Assembly (NCBI RefSeq): GCF_011758805.1
Contig: NZ_JAANOW010000001.1
Span: 3,631,881 to 3,695,880, forward strand
Length of the DNA stretch: 64,000 bases
Reading direction: 5' to 3'
Origin: Mycolicibacterium fluoranthenivorans
Lineage (GTDB): Bacteria > Actinomycetota > Actinomycetes > Mycobacteriales > Mycobacteriaceae
How positions within the stretch are numbered: the stretch's first letter is position 1; every line of letters begins with the position of its first letter. The notes beneath the pieces were generated by a model. That model ran no database searches, was not told the DNA's origin, and saw only the letters and a list, made by a program, of their open reading frames with translations. Both the position numbers and the translations under genes were made by a program. Shown in pieces: positions 32,308 to 41,357 of this stretch.

Positions 32308-32679
32308 CTAGTCCGTGCGGTCGTGAAGCGTGATGTGGTACCCGTCGGGGTCGGCGAAGGTGAAGGTTCGGCCGAAGGGTCCGTCGATCGGTGCGGAAAC
32401 GATGGCGTGCCCGTCGGCGACGAGCGCGTCGTGGATGTCTTGAACGTCGTCGGCGTGCAGCCAGATTGCGGCACCGATGCCGGGCCGCGCAGCGGAGGCA
32501 AGATCGGTGCCGGCAACGACGTCGCGCAGCGCGAATGCGATCGGCTTGGTCTCGAAGACGACCGCGTGCGGGGGCCCGACCGGCGAGCGGACGAGGCCGA
32601 GGTACTGCTCGTAGAAGGACTGGGAGGCGTCGAGGTCGCGCGCCTGCAGTGAGATGAAATCGGGGCCGGTGACGGGCAT
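32308..32679 (-). CDS. VOC-family (glyoxalase-like) protein
   Basis: 123 residues, two beta-alpha-beta-beta-beta modules: DFISLQARDLDASQSFYEQY at the start and GRTFTFADPDGYHITLHD at the end (metal-ligand-like Glu/His positions). Family members act as metal-dependent lyases, dioxygenases or antibiotic-binding proteins; the substrate is not predictable. Divergent from a MarR regulator, with a palindromic operator 18 bp before its start, so it is the likely target of that regulator. Confidence 0.85.
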   Translation of the reverse strand: MPVTGPDFISLQARDLDASQSFYEQYLGLVRSPVGPPHAVVFETKPIAFALRDVVAGTDLASAARPGIGAAIWLHADDVQDIHDALVADGHAIVSAPIDGPFGRTFTFADPDGYHITLHDRTD

Positions 32680-32696
32680 GGTGCATTCCTTTCATC

Positions 32697-32714
32697 ATGT
32701 CAGTTTCCTGACAT
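32697..32714. promoter_or_regulatory. MarR operator 1
   Basis: ATGTCAG-TTTC-CTGACAT, perfect 7-bp inverted repeat on the VOC side of the divergent region. The half sites are identical to those of operator 2. Confidence 0.8.
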
Positions 32715-32724
32715 TCACGACCAT

Positions 32725-32742
32725 ATGTCAGAATACTGACAT
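32725..32742. promoter_or_regulatory. MarR operator 2, overlapping the regulator start codon
   Basis: ATGTCAG-AATA-CTGACAT, same half sites as operator 1, centre-to-centre 28 bp. Its last two bases are the A and T of the MarR ATG, implying a leaderless or near-leaderless transcript under autoregulation. Confidence 0.8.
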
Positions 32743-33199
32743 GGGTCAAGACGGTGGTGGCATCGACGTCGGCACGTCACTGGGTTACGCATTGAAAGAG
32801 GCCTCGAGTGCTCTGCGCGCAGCCATGGAGGAGGTGCTGCGACCGCTCGGGATGAACATCACGCGCTACGCCTGCCTGGAGCTACTGGCTCAACGACCAG
32901 GCTTGTCGAACTCCGAACTCGCGCGGGGTGCGTTCGTGACGCGGCAGTCGATGAACGTGCTGCTGCAGACCTTGGAACGCGAGGGCTTCGTCAGCAGACC
33001 AGAGGAGGCGCCCGTGGGAAAGGCTCTTCCCACCCGACTCACGCCTCGCGGCCGCAAGGCTCTACAGACGGCGACGACGGCGGTCCGGGCTGTCGAGGAC
33101 AGAATGCTGTCCAGCTTGTCCGAGGCCGAGCAGGCACGGGTGTTTCACGCACTGCAGACCATGATTCGTTCTCTGCGCAATGACAGCGCGGGTGCGTAG
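32741..33199 (+). CDS. MarR-family transcriptional regulator
   Basis: 152 residues. Winged HTH: ITRYACLELLAQRPGLSNSE then LARGAFVTRQSMNVLLQTLE (recognition helix) and wing GFVSRPEEAPVGKALPTRLT. N- and C-terminal helices form the dimer interface. Two identical palindromes lie in the 61-bp gap to the divergent VOC gene, one overlapping its own ATG, so repression of both genes and relief by a small ligand is the likely mode. Confidence 0.9.
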   Translation: MGQDGGGIDVGTSLGYALKEASSALRAAMEEVLRPLGMNITRYACLELLAQRPGLSNSELARGAFVTRQSMNVLLQTLEREGFVSRPEEAPVGKALPTRLTPRGRKALQTATTAVRAVEDRMLSSLSEAEQARVFHALQTMIRSLRNDSAGA

Positions 33200-33203
33200 C
33201 TCG

Positions 33204-33346
33204 CTAACACCTGGCCCTGGCGAGCACGGCTCCGACGAACCGCACGAAGTCCTCATGGCCGCGCCGGAGCTGGGCTGCAGTACAACGGTGTCCGCGCCGG
33301 CGTCGACCCAGCGCCGCACATCACAACCCGATGCGACCTGGGGCAC
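33204..33346 (-). pseudogene. C-terminal remnant of an LLM-class (F420-dependent) oxidoreductase
   Basis: Minus-strand translation reads VASGCDVRRWVDAGADTVVL, then QPSSGAA, typical of the C-terminus of luciferase-like flavin/F420 oxidoreductases. After a one-base frame change it continues HEDFVRFVGAVLARARC and stops at 33204-33206. No upstream part of the enzyme is recognisable, so this is a decayed 3' fragment with an internal frameshift. Confidence 0.6.
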
Positions 33347-33448
33347 GGATGTGACGAACGGTCTGTTTGTGCTTACAGGCTCGATGAACTCGGGCGCGCT
33401 GACCCTCTTTGTTCGCTCTTGCGAACGTGTCGGGATCGCGAACGTCCG

Positions 33449-33706
33449 CTATTCCGCTTGGCGGAAATAGGGTTCTACCGTGCCGCTGAGCTTGACGACC
33501 ATCGGATTTCCGCGGCGATCCTTGGCGGTAGGGACTTCCACACGCACCCAACCCTCGGCAACGTCGTACTCGACCACGTTGGTCTTCTCGGCGCCGTTGA
33601 AGCGAATGCCCACGCCGCGCAGGAGCGCCTCTTCGCTATAGAACGGACTACGCGGATCGATGGAGAGGTGATTCGGTGGAACGTCGGTGTTCTGATCCTG
33701 GGACAT
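33449..33706 (-). CDS. DUF3297 family protein
   Basis: 85 residues, matching the small DUF3297 family: LSIDPRSPFYSEEALLRGVG, IRFNGAEKTNVVEYDVAEGW, RVEVPTAKDRRGNPMVVKLS, ending EPYFRQAE. Conserved in many bacteria, function unknown. ATG 33706 (MSQDQNTDVPPNH) is the only sensible start; a GAAAG-type RBS is weak. It stands alone, with a tRNA gene upstream on the same strand. Confidence 0.88.
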   Translation of the reverse strand: MSQDQNTDVPPNHLSIDPRSPFYSEEALLRGVGIRFNGAEKTNVVEYDVAEGWVRVEVPTAKDRRGNPMVVKLSGTVEPYFRQAE

Positions 33707-33869
33707 GATGGCTTTCGTTGAATGCTGCGTGGGATTTCGATTTTGATTCTCTGAGAACCTACGCGACCGTGTGGTCGCGGGTTCCACGTAGGTCTTGGCG
33801 TGCCGCGCCCGTGGAGTGCATCGCGTTGGCCGGGGCCTCGTCGCACATCCGCGCGATTCCCCAAAGACA

Positions 33870-33898
33870 AAAAAGACCAGCTCAAGGCTGGTCTTTTT
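33870..33898 (-). terminator. Rho-independent terminator of tRNA-Pro
   Basis: 12-bp perfect stem AAAAAGACCAGC/GCTGGTCTTTTT with a 5-nt loop. The T run falls right after the stem on the minus strand, immediately downstream of the tRNA 3' end. Confidence 0.9.
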
Positions 33899-33899
33899 G

Positions 33900-33973
<74 letters not shown>

Positions 33974-34013
33974 CGGTGCCGCCGGGATCGCCGGCAGCGA
34001 GCGAAACTCTACC

Positions 34014-34949
34014 TCAGCCGGGCCGCCCGACCACAATCGCCCCATCGGTTTCCGCCGGGCGCTCGGCCGCGACGGGCTCGGCTGCCTCGGGCGCTCGCGA
34101 CACCCGCCAGGCGTACACCACCAGCGCCGCCCACACCGCCGCGATGCCGGCGTAGATCACCGTCGATACCGGCGCGTGCACGCCGAAGTACATGAGCAGC
34201 TTCTGACTGTTGGTCAGCACGATCACGCCACCGACGCCCGTACCGAGCAGCGCCGGACTGACCCGGCTGACCAGCCAGGCGGCCAGCGGCGCTGCGATGA
34301 CACCGCCGACCATCAGGCCGACCACGACGGGCCAGTGATCCAGGAAGTCCTGCCGCAGACCGACCAGGAACCCCAGCGATGCCGACACCGACACCAGGAA
34401 CTCCGAGGCGCTCACCGACCCGATCACGGTGCGCGGCGCGGTCTTGCCTTGAGATAACAGCGTGCTGGTGGTCACCGGCCCCCAGCCGCCACCACCGGAA
34501 GCATCGATGAATCCACCGAACAAACCCAGCGGGGCGAGGAACTTCGCACTGTGACTGGTCCCCCGCACCCCGAAGTTCAGCGGTGTCCGCATCGAGAAAC
34601 GAAGCAGCACATACACACCGATGCCCAGCAGAATGGCCGCCATCAGCGGGGCCGCGTGCTCGGTGGACAGCGAGGACAACACCGTGGCGCCCAGGAACGC
34701 ACCGATGGCGCCGGGAACTCCGAGCTTGGCCACCAGCGCCCAGTCGATGTTCTTGAACTTCCAGTGCGACATCCCCGAGGCGAAGGTGGTGCCGACCTCG
34801 GCGAGGTGCACCGCGGCACTGGCCTGCGCCGCCCCGACGCCGGACAGCACCAGCAGTGTCGAGGCGGTGACACCGAACGCCATACCGAGGGCACCGTCGA
34901 CGAGCTGCGCGCCGACACCGACGAGCGTGAAGATGAGAAGCGAACGCAT
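34014..34949 (-). CDS. TauE/SafE-family sulfite exporter-like permease
   Basis: 311 residues, about eight membrane helices. Two family half-repeats: VDGALGMAFGVTASTLLVLS (about 17-36) and GGFIDASGGGGWGPVTTSTL (about 145-164). The C-terminal tail is acidic and hydrophilic. The family moves sulfite, sulfoacetate or related organosulfur anions. A 36-codon ORF with a strong RBS and a Cys-Cys pair ends 56 nt upstream, and a second TauE/SafE permease lies beyond that. ATG 34949. Confidence 0.9.
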   Translation of the reverse strand: MRSLLIFTLVGVGAQLVDGALGMAFGVTASTLLVLSGVGAAQASAAVHLAEVGTTFASGMSHWKFKNIDWALVAKLGVPGAIGAFLGATVLSSLSTEHAAPLMAAILLGIGVYVLLRFSMRTPLNFGVRGTSHSAKFLAPLGLFGGFIDASGGGGWGPVTTSTLLSQGKTAPRTVIGSVSASEFLVSVSASLGFLVGLRQDFLDHWPVVVGLMVGGVIAAPLAAWLVSRVSPALLGTGVGGVIVLTNSQKLLMYFGVHAPVSTVIYAGIAAVWAALVVYAWRVSRAPEAAEPVAAERPAETDGAIVVGRPG

Positions 34950-35005
34950 GGCTGCTTTCAGGGGGTTCGGTCACCTGGCGGCGACCGGATGGACGGGTGG
35001 GGGCG

Positions 35006-35116
35006 TCAGGGACGCGGACAACACCACTCGTCGAAAGCCATCAGGCGGCGCGACGGCCAGAAGGGCTCCAGCGCGGACAACGCGGACGGCGAGGCCGCAA
35101 GAGCGCGCTCAGCCAT
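35006..35116 (-). CDS. Short ORF ending in WCCPRP, possible leader peptide
   Basis: 36 codons: MAERALAASPSALSALEPFW, then PSRRLMAFDEWCCPRP. AAGGAGGA lies 7 nt before the ATG, a better RBS than many genes here have. It sits in the 199-bp gap between two TauE/SafE genes, same strand. Short mycobacterial ORFs with consecutive Cys codons are known to act as cysteine-responsive attenuators upstream of sulfur genes. That precedent, the adjacent Cys codons and the location make a leader-peptide role plausible; it is not proven by sequence. Confidence 0.5.
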   Translation of the reverse strand: MAERALAASPSALSALEPFWPSRRLMAFDEWCCPRP

Positions 35117-35148
35117 CGGTGTCCTCCTTATTACAAGCCGTCGACAGA

Positions 35149-35931
35149 CTACAGGGACAACAACCGGTAAAGCCCAATCAATCCCACTGCGACGATGACC
35201 GCACGCAGCACGTTGGGTGACAACCGCCGGCCGTAATGGGCACCGAGGAAGCCACCGATCAACGACCCGATAGCGATCAGTCCGGCAGCTACCCAGCTGA
35301 TCCGGTCGAACGCCACCGCCGTGTAGGCCACCGCGGCAACCACGTTGACCAGCAGCGACAGCAGATTCTTGGCCGCGTTCATGCGCTGCATCGACTCCGG
35401 CAGCAGCGCCCCCATCGCGCCGATCAGCAGAATCCCCTGGGCAGCGGTGAAGTACCCGCCGTACACGCCGACTGCGAAGGTGGCCAGCACCACCGCAATC
35501 ATTCGGCGCGTCGAGACGTGCTCTGCGGACTGGCCGGACACCTCGGCACGCCGCCGCGCCCAATTCTGGATGCGCGGGCCGATGATCACCAGGATCAGTG
35601 CCCCGATCAACAGGACCGGCACGATCTGGGTGAACACCTTCTCCGGCAGGTGCAGCAGCAGCCAGGCGCCCAACGCGGCCCCGGTCAACGAGGCAGGGAT
35701 CTGCCATTTCAGCCGGTCCCACTGGCCGCGCAGTTCCTGCCGGTAACCCCAGGTGCCCGATACCCCACCGGCCACCAAACCGACGGCGTTGGACATCGTC
35801 GCGGTGACCGGTGGAAAACCGAGCGCCACCAGCGTGGGGAACGTGATCAGTGTTCCGGAACCGACGACCGCGTTGATCGCGCCGGCACCGACACCGGCCA
35901 GCGCGATGAGCACCATGTGCGCAACAGACAC
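35149..35931 (-). CDS. TauE/SafE-family sulfite exporter-like permease
   Basis: 260 residues, about eight membrane helices with the family repeats VGAGAINAVVGSGTLITFPT (about 14-33) and ATFAVGVYGGYFTAAQGILL (about 148-167). GTG start at 35931. It belongs to a different branch from the downstream permease (34014-34949), so the pair is not a recent duplication. Upstream of both lies der; the gap is 54 bp. Confidence 0.9.
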   Translation of the reverse strand: MSVAHMVLIALAGVGAGAINAVVGSGTLITFPTLVALGFPPVTATMSNAVGLVAGGVSGTWGYRQELRGQWDRLKWQIPASLTGAALGAWLLLHLPEKVFTQIVPVLLIGALILVIIGPRIQNWARRRAEVSGQSAEHVSTRRMIAVVLATFAVGVYGGYFTAAQGILLIGAMGALLPESMQRMNAAKNLLSLLVNVVAAVAYTAVAFDRISWVAAGLIAIGSLIGGFLGAHYGRRLSPNVLRAVIVAVGLIGLYRLLSL

Positions 35932-35985
35932 TCAGAGCACCCTACTCACGATATGGACGGAGCCCTGTGCTGCATGGTCGCTCCG

Positions 35986-37413
35986 CTAGCGCTTCGCTCC
36001 GCGCTTCTCTCGGACTCGCACATTGATCCGCACCGGGCTGCCCTCGAAACCGAACGTCTCACGCAACCTGCGCTCCAGGAACCGCCGGTATCCGGCTTCC
36101 AGGAACCCGGTGGTGAACAACACGAACGTCGGCGGCCGGGTGGTCGCCTGGGTGGCGAACAGGATCCGGGGCTGCTTACCGCCACGCACCGGCGGCGGGT
36201 GTGCCGCCACGACCTCCTTGATGAAGGTGTTCAGCCGGCCGGTCGAAATTCGCCTGTCCCAGGACGCCAGCGACGTCTCCAGCGCCGGAACGAGTTTCTG
36301 CACCGCACGGCCGGTCATGGCCGAGATGTTCACCCGAGGCGCCCACTGCACCTGCGCCAGCTCACGGTCGATCTCGCGATCCAGCTGATATCGGCGGTCC
36401 TCGTCGACCAGGTCCCACTTGTTGAAGACCAGTACCAGGGCGCGGCCCGCCTCGATCACCATCGTCAGCACCCGCTGGTCCTGTTCGGTGAGTGGCTGCG
36501 ATCCGTCGATCAGCACCAAGACCACCTCGGCGGCATCGATGGCGCTGTGCGTGCGCACCGACGCGTAGAACTCATGACCGCTGGCCTGGCCCACCTTGCG
36601 CCGCAACCCGGCGGTGTCGACGAAACGCCAAGGCTTGCCGCCCAATTCGATCAGCGAGTCGACGGGATCGACGGTGGTGCCCGCCACATCGTGCACGACG
36701 GAGCGCTCATCACCGGCCAGCCTGTTCAGCAGTGAACTCTTACCGACGTTGGGCTTGCCGACCAGAGCGACGCGGCGCGGTCCACCCGGCCCGCCGCGCA
36801 CCTCGGAGACCTCGGGCAGGTCTTCGGTGACCAGATCGAGCAGGTCGGCCACTCCCCGCCCGTGCATGGCACTGATCGGGTGCGGCTCCCCCAGCCCGAG
36901 CGACCACAGCGCTGCGGCCTCGGCCTCGGTGCGGTCGTTGTCCACCTTGTTGGCGGCCAGGTACACCGGCTTGCCGGCGCGCTGCAGCCGTTTGGCCGCC
37001 GCTTCATCGGCTGCGGTCGCCCCGACCACGGCGTCGACCACCATGATGATCGCGTCGGCGGTCTGCATCGCCACCGAAGCCTGCTCGGCCACCTTCTGCT
37101 GCAAACCCTTGGCGTCGGGCTCCCAGCCGCCGGTGTCCTGCACGACGAAGCGCCGTCCCAGCCAGCTGGCGTCATAGGACACCCGGTCGCGGGTGACGCC
37201 CGGGATGTCCTGCACCACAGCCTCCCGGCGCCCCAGGATGCGGTTCACCAGAGTCGATTTGCCGACGTTGGGCCGACCGACGACGGCGATCACCGGCGGC
37301 GGCGCATGGACCTCGTCGTCGTCGACGGCTTCCTCGTCGGAAAAGCCGACCTCCCAGTCGCTCTCGTCGGACCAGGTGCCGTCCGCCGGGGAACCGGCAT
37401 CAGTCTCGGTCAT
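35986..37413 (-). CDS. der: Ribosome-associated GTPase Der (EngA)
   Basis: 475 residues, two tandem GTPase domains needed for 50S assembly. Domain 1 has [18 protein letters not shown] and DTGGWEPDA; domain 2 has [29 protein letters not shown] and NKWDL. A C-terminal KH-like domain (about 380-475) follows. A mycobacterial acidic N-terminal extension of about 35 residues precedes domain 1. ATG 37413 overlaps the cmk stop (ATGA). Confidence 0.96.
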   Translation of the reverse strand: MTETDAGSPADGTWSDESDWEVGFSDEEAVDDDEVHAPPPVIAVVGRPNVGKSTLVNRILGRREAVVQDIPGVTRDRVSYDASWLGRRFVVQDTGGWEPDAKGLQQKVAEQASVAMQTADAIIMVVDAVVGATAADEAAAKRLQRAGKPVYLAANKVDNDRTEAEAAALWSLGLGEPHPISAMHGRGVADLLDLVTEDLPEVSEVRGGPGGPRRVALVGKPNVGKSSLLNRLAGDERSVVHDVAGTTVDPVDSLIELGGKPWRFVDTAGLRRKVGQASGHEFYASVRTHSAIDAAEVVLVLIDGSQPLTEQDQRVLTMVIEAGRALVLVFNKWDLVDEDRRYQLDREIDRELAQVQWAPRVNISAMTGRAVQKLVPALETSLASWDRRISTGRLNTFIKEVVAAHPPPVRGGKQPRILFATQATTRPPTFVLFTTGFLEAGYRRFLERRLRETFGFEGSPVRINVRVREKRGAKR

Positions 37414-38096
37414 GGGCACGCTCCGGCACGCTGGACCACGAGATCCTCCAAGTGGGTCACGACCTCGGACTCGGACATCGCACTGGTGTCGACGATCAGC
37501 GCATCCTCGGCCGCCCGCATCGGCGATACCGCGCGCGAGGAGTCCAGGTGATCGCGCCGCACCACATCGGCGAGCACCGCTTCGTAGTCGTCGGGCAGTC
37601 CGTTGGCGATGTTCTGTGCGTTGCGCCGCCGGGCCCGTTCCTCGGCAGACGCGGTCAGATAGATCTTCACGTCCGCGTCGGGCAGCACCACGGTGCCGAT
37701 ATCGCGGCCCTCGACCACTACCGCGCCTTCGCCGGCGGCCAGCTCGCGCTGCAGTTGGACCAGCCTCGCCCGCACTGCGGGTACCGCCGAAACTGCGGAG
37801 ACCGCCGCGGTCACCTCATCGCCGCGAATCTCGTGCGAAACATCTTCGCCGGCAAGGAAAGCGGTGTCGAAATCGGGGTCGTATCCGACGGCCAGATCGA
37901 CCTCATCGGCCACCTCCGCCACCCGATCGGTGTCCGACAGATCAACCCCGGCGCGCAGCACCGCCAACGTGACGATCCGGTACATGGCACCGGTATTGAG
38001 GTACCGGGCACCCAGAGCGTGCGCCAACCCCCTTGATACCGAAGACTTTCCAGTCCCCGCGGGCCCGTCCAGGGCCACCGTCAACGCCTCGCTCAC
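37410..38096 (-). CDS. cmk: Cytidylate kinase
   Basis: 228 residues. P-loop [20 protein letters not shown] at the N-terminus, YLNTGAMYR (nucleotide-binding), [20 protein letters not shown], and a lid segment [13 protein letters not shown]. Phosphorylates CMP/dCMP with ATP. GTG start overlaps the rluB stop (GTGA) and its own stop overlaps the der start, so the three are translationally coupled. Confidence 0.96.
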   Translation of the reverse strand: MSEALTVALDGPAGTGKSSVSRGLAHALGARYLNTGAMYRIVTLAVLRAGVDLSDTDRVAEVADEVDLAVGYDPDFDTAFLAGEDVSHEIRGDEVTAAVSAVSAVPAVRARLVQLQRELAAGEGAVVVEGRDIGTVVLPDADVKIYLTASAEERARRRNAQNIANGLPDDYEAVLADVVRRDHLDSSRAVSPMRAAEDALIVDTSAMSESEVVTHLEDLVVQRAGACP

Positions 38097-38836
38097 ATCC
38101 CCACCGCCTTGTACAACTCGCCGATCTCCTTGCGGGTCAACACCCGGATACTGCCCGGCCGCATCTCACCCAGATTCACCGAACCGATATCGGTGCGCAC
38201 CAAAGCCTGGACCGGGAAACCCACCGCTGCCAGCAGTCGGCGCACGATCCGCTTACGTCCTTCATGCAGCGTCACCCGCACCAGCGTCTTGCCCGGCAAC
38301 GTGTCGACCAGGGCGAAGTCGTCGACGGCCGCCGGCCCGTCGTCCAGTTCCACACCGGCCTTGAGCTTCTTTCCCAGCCCGCGCGGCACATTGCCCAACA
38401 CCGTCGCCACATAGGTCTTGGGCACCTCATAGGACGGGTGCATCAACCGGTGCGCCAACTCACCGTCGTTGGTGAGGATCAACAGTCCTTCGGTGTCGGC
38501 GTCCAGCCGGCCGACGTGGAACAGGTGCTTGTTACCGCGCACCCGGTGCTCCACCAGGTCCCCGACACAGGGCCGGCCCCGGTCATCGGACATCGTCGAA
38601 TGCATCCCGCGTTCCTTGTTGATCGCCAGATACATCAGGTCGTCGTTCAACCGGATGCGCGTGCCGTCCACCCGGATCTCGGCGTTCTCCGGGTCCACCC
38701 GGGAGCCGAGTTCGGTGACGATCCGTCCGTCGACCTCGACCCGGCCGTCCAGGATCATCCGTTCGGCCACGCGGCGCGAGGCGACCCCGGCCTGCGACAG
38801 CACCTTCTGCAGTCGCACGCCTTCTTGCTCGGTCAT
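38093..38836 (-). CDS. rluB: 23S rRNA pseudouridine synthase, RluB type
   Basis: 247 residues. S4-like RNA-binding domain at 1-60 ([20 protein letters not shown]), catalytic domain with [20 protein letters not shown] (Asp at about 111 in GRLD), KTYVATV and [13 protein letters not shown]. Forms pseudouridine in 23S rRNA helix 89-90 region in related bacteria; the exact position here is inferred. Start [10 protein letters not shown] at 38836, 1 nt after the scpB stop. Confidence 0.93.
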   Translation of the reverse strand: MTEQEGVRLQKVLSQAGVASRRVAERMILDGRVEVDGRIVTELGSRVDPENAEIRVDGTRIRLNDDLMYLAINKERGMHSTMSDDRGRPCVGDLVEHRVRGNKHLFHVGRLDADTEGLLILTNDGELAHRLMHPSYEVPKTYVATVLGNVPRGLGKKLKAGVELDDGPAAVDDFALVDTLPGKTLVRVTLHEGRKRIVRRLLAAVGFPVQALVRTDIGSVNLGEMRPGSIRVLTRKEIGELYKAVGM

Positions 38837-38837
38837 G

Positions 38838-39578
38838 TCAGTCCTTGTCCACATCGATGGCGGGGGGCGCTTGAGGCGGCACTGCTGCCGCACCTTCAAG
38901 CTTGGCGAATCTCGGCTCATCGCTGAGGTTTTCGCTCAGATCGTCGATCACGTCGACATCGGGCAACAGTGGCGCGATATCGGGGAGATCGGTCAGTGAC
39001 GACAGCCCGAGTCGTTCCAGGAACAGCTCGGTGGTGGCGAAAGTCACTGCCCCGCTGTCACCGTCCGTACCTGCCTCGATGATCAGGCCGCGCGCCAGCA
39101 GGGTGCGGATGACCGCGTCGACGTTCACGCCGCGCACCGCGCTCACCCGGGCGCGTGTCACGGGCTGCCGGTAGGCCACCACCGCCAGCGTCTCCAACGC
39201 CGCCCGGGTGAGCTTGGTCCGGGCACCGTCGAGCAGCAGCCGCTCCACGTACGGGGCGTACTTGGCGCGGGTGTACATCCGCCATCCGCCACCGGTCTCG
39301 CGCAGGTCGATGCCGCTGTCGCGGGCAGCCAGCTCGGCTGCCAACTGCCGCAGCGTCGCCTCCACCCGTTCGGCGGACTGCTGCACCGCCGAGGCCAGGA
39401 TGTCCACCGGTGCGGGGGTGTCGACCACGAGCAGCAGCGCCTCCAGCACCGAGTACAGCTCGGCGTCGTCGAGCTGGACCTCCGGGGCGGGACCCGACTC
39501 GTCGTCGAGTTCAGACGCTTCAGCGACCTCGGTGCCCAGATCGACACGTGGTTCCGTGTCGGTCATGTCGTCGGTCAT
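38838..39578 (-). CDS. scpB: Segregation and condensation protein B
   Basis: 246 residues, two winged-helix domains (about 42-120 and 125-205): LYSVLEALLLVVDTPAPVDI, ARTKLTRAALETLAVVAYRQ, PVTRARVSAVRGVNVDAVIR, GLIIEAGTDG. Acidic N-terminus and Pro/Ala-rich C-terminus. Partner of ScpA and SMC in chromosome condensation. The ATG shares its A with the scpA stop (TGATG). Confidence 0.95.
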   Translation of the reverse strand: MTDDMTDTEPRVDLGTEVAEASELDDESGPAPEVQLDDAELYSVLEALLLVVDTPAPVDILASAVQQSAERVEATLRQLAAELAARDSGIDLRETGGGWRMYTRAKYAPYVERLLLDGARTKLTRAALETLAVVAYRQPVTRARVSAVRGVNVDAVIRTLLARGLIIEAGTDGDSGAVTFATTELFLERLGLSSLTDLPDIAPLLPDVDVIDDLSENLSDEPRFAKLEGAAAVPPQAPPAIDVDKD

Positions 39579-40390
39579 CAGTCTTCTTCCACTGCGGCGG
39601 CGAGGTGTTCGTTGGTAGGCCGATCTCCGGTCCACGAAACCTGGAGCACACCAAGCGGTTCTGGTTGCTCGAATGTTACCGCCCTGGCCCGGTAGAGCTC
39701 CAATAACGCCAGGAAGCTGCCGACGATCTGCATGACGTCGCAACCGGCGACCAGCTCGCCGAACGACGACCAACCGCCGATCCCGCGTGTCTCCAGCAGC
39801 CCCATCAGCCGCATCGCCTGCTCGGGCACCGATACGGACTGCACGTGCAGATGGTCCAACCGCACCGTCGGCACGGGCCGCGGCGTGAACGCCGACGCCG
39901 CGATCTCGGCGAACCGCATGGCGTCCACACCCAGTGTGACCTCGGGTAACAGCTCTTCGAAGCGCGCCTCCAACGCCACCGAGCGCGGATAGCTGCGCAG
40001 CGCCGCGGCCTCCAGCTCGGCGAACATTTCGGCGACATGTTTGAACGCCCGGTACTGCAGCAGCCGGGCGAACAACAGGTCGCGCACCTCCAGCAGTGCC
40101 AGATCTTCTTCGTCCTGCACCTCACCTGCGGGTAGCAGCCGGGCAGCCTTGAGATCCAGAAGTGTGGCGGCAATCACCAGAAACGCCGTCGTCTCGTCGA
40201 GCTCGAGCTGACGACCGATGACCTTCGTGTAGGCGATGAAGTCGTCGGTCACCTGGTGCAGTGCGACCTCGGTCACGTCCATGCGATGAGCGAAGATCAG
40301 CTGCAGCAGCAGGTCGAACGGACCTTCGAAATTGCTCAGCCGGACTTGGAAACCCGTTTGCGCGGCGGCCGGCTCGGGTTCGGCGGTCAC
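39578..40390 (-). CDS. scpA: Segregation and condensation protein A (kleisin)
   Basis: 270 residues. N-terminal kleisin domain VRLSNFEGPFDLLLQLIFAH, helical LLDLKAARLLPAGEVQDEED, and a C-terminal winged helix around VTFEQPEPLGVLQVSW. Binds the SMC head and ScpB dimer. GTG start overlaps the parA stop (GTGTGA). Part of the parA-scpA-scpB-rluB-cmk-der operon found across mycobacteria. Confidence 0.95.
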   Translation of the reverse strand: MTAEPEPAAAQTGFQVRLSNFEGPFDLLLQLIFAHRMDVTEVALHQVTDDFIAYTKVIGRQLELDETTAFLVIAATLLDLKAARLLPAGEVQDEEDLALLEVRDLLFARLLQYRAFKHVAEMFAELEAAALRSYPRSVALEARFEELLPEVTLGVDAMRFAEIAASAFTPRPVPTVRLDHLHVQSVSVPEQAMRLMGLLETRGIGGWSSFGELVAGCDVMQIVGSFLALLELYRARAVTFEQPEPLGVLQVSWTGDRPTNEHLAAAVEED

Positions 40391-41268
40391 ACGCCGAACC
40401 GGTAGATGACCTCGCGAGCCAACGACCGATACGCCTGGGCGCCACTGGATTTCGGCGCCCAGGTGGTGATGGGCTCGCCGGCGACACTGGTTTCTGGAAA
40501 CCGCACGGTGCGGGCGATGGCGGTATCGAAGACCAGATCACCGAAGCGTTCCACCACCCGGGCCATCACCTCACGCGCGTTCACCGTGCGCGGGTCGTAG
40601 CGGGTGACCAGGATGCCGCTGATCTCGAGCTTGGGGTTGAGCCGGTCACGAACCTTGTCGACGGTATCGGTGAGCAGGGCCAGCCCGCGCAGTGAGAAGA
40701 ACTCGCATTCGGTGGGGATGATCACCCCATCCGCGCAGGCCAGGCCGTTGACGGTGAGCAGCCCCAGCGACGGCTGGCAGTCGATCAACACGTAGTCGTA
40801 ACGGTCCAGCACCGGATAGAGCGCGCGGGCCAGCGACTGCTCGCGGCCCACCTCGTTGACCAGCTGAATCTCCGCGGCGGACAGGTCGATATTGCTGGGC
40901 ACCAGGTCCAGGCCGCTGATCCGGGTCTTGATGAGGACCTGGTCGATGGACACCCGCGGTTCGATCAGCAGGTTGTGCACCGTGTGTTCCAGCTCGTAGT
41001 GCGGAACGCCCAGCCCCGCGGAGAGCGCACCCTGGGGATCCAGGTCGACCAACAGCACGCGCCGGCCGTATTCGGCCAGGCTGGCACCCAGATTGATGGT
41101 CGACGTGGTCTTGCCGACGCCGCCCTTCTGGTTGCACATCGCGATCACCTTGGCCGGACCGTGCGTGCTGCGCGGGGTCGGCTCGGGGATATCGCGGGCC
41201 GGGCGACCGGTGAGGCCCACTTCGGGCTGCGGCTCGATACCGAGGTGGAGGCTGCCGTCGTCGCTCAT
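40387..41268 (-). CDS. ParA/Soj-like ATPase of the scpAB operon
   Basis: 293 residues. Deviant Walker A MCNQKGGVGKTTSTINLGAS (about 44-63), Walker A' VLLVDLDPQGALSAGLG, and Walker B DYVLIDCQPSLGLLTV. It lies upstream of scpA and corresponds in position to Rv1708; it is not the origin-proximal ParA, and no parB lies beside it. Start ATG 41268 with GAGGAGGAAG upstream. Likely helps couple segregation with condensation, by context. Confidence 0.93.
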   Translation of the reverse strand: MSDDGSLHLGIEPQPEVGLTGRPARDIPEPTPRSTHGPAKVIAMCNQKGGVGKTTSTINLGASLAEYGRRVLLVDLDPQGALSAGLGVPHYELEHTVHNLLIEPRVSIDQVLIKTRISGLDLVPSNIDLSAAEIQLVNEVGREQSLARALYPVLDRYDYVLIDCQPSLGLLTVNGLACADGVIIPTECEFFSLRGLALLTDTVDKVRDRLNPKLEISGILVTRYDPRTVNAREVMARVVERFGDLVFDTAIARTVRFPETSVAGEPITTWAPKSSGAQAYRSLAREVIYRFGV

Positions 41269-41357
41269 GCGGCCCCTTCCTCCTCGGCGAACATCGCAGC
41301 AGAGTCTAGCCGTGGAGATGGGCCTGACACCGCAGACCCGCTGGGTAAGGTCACGAT

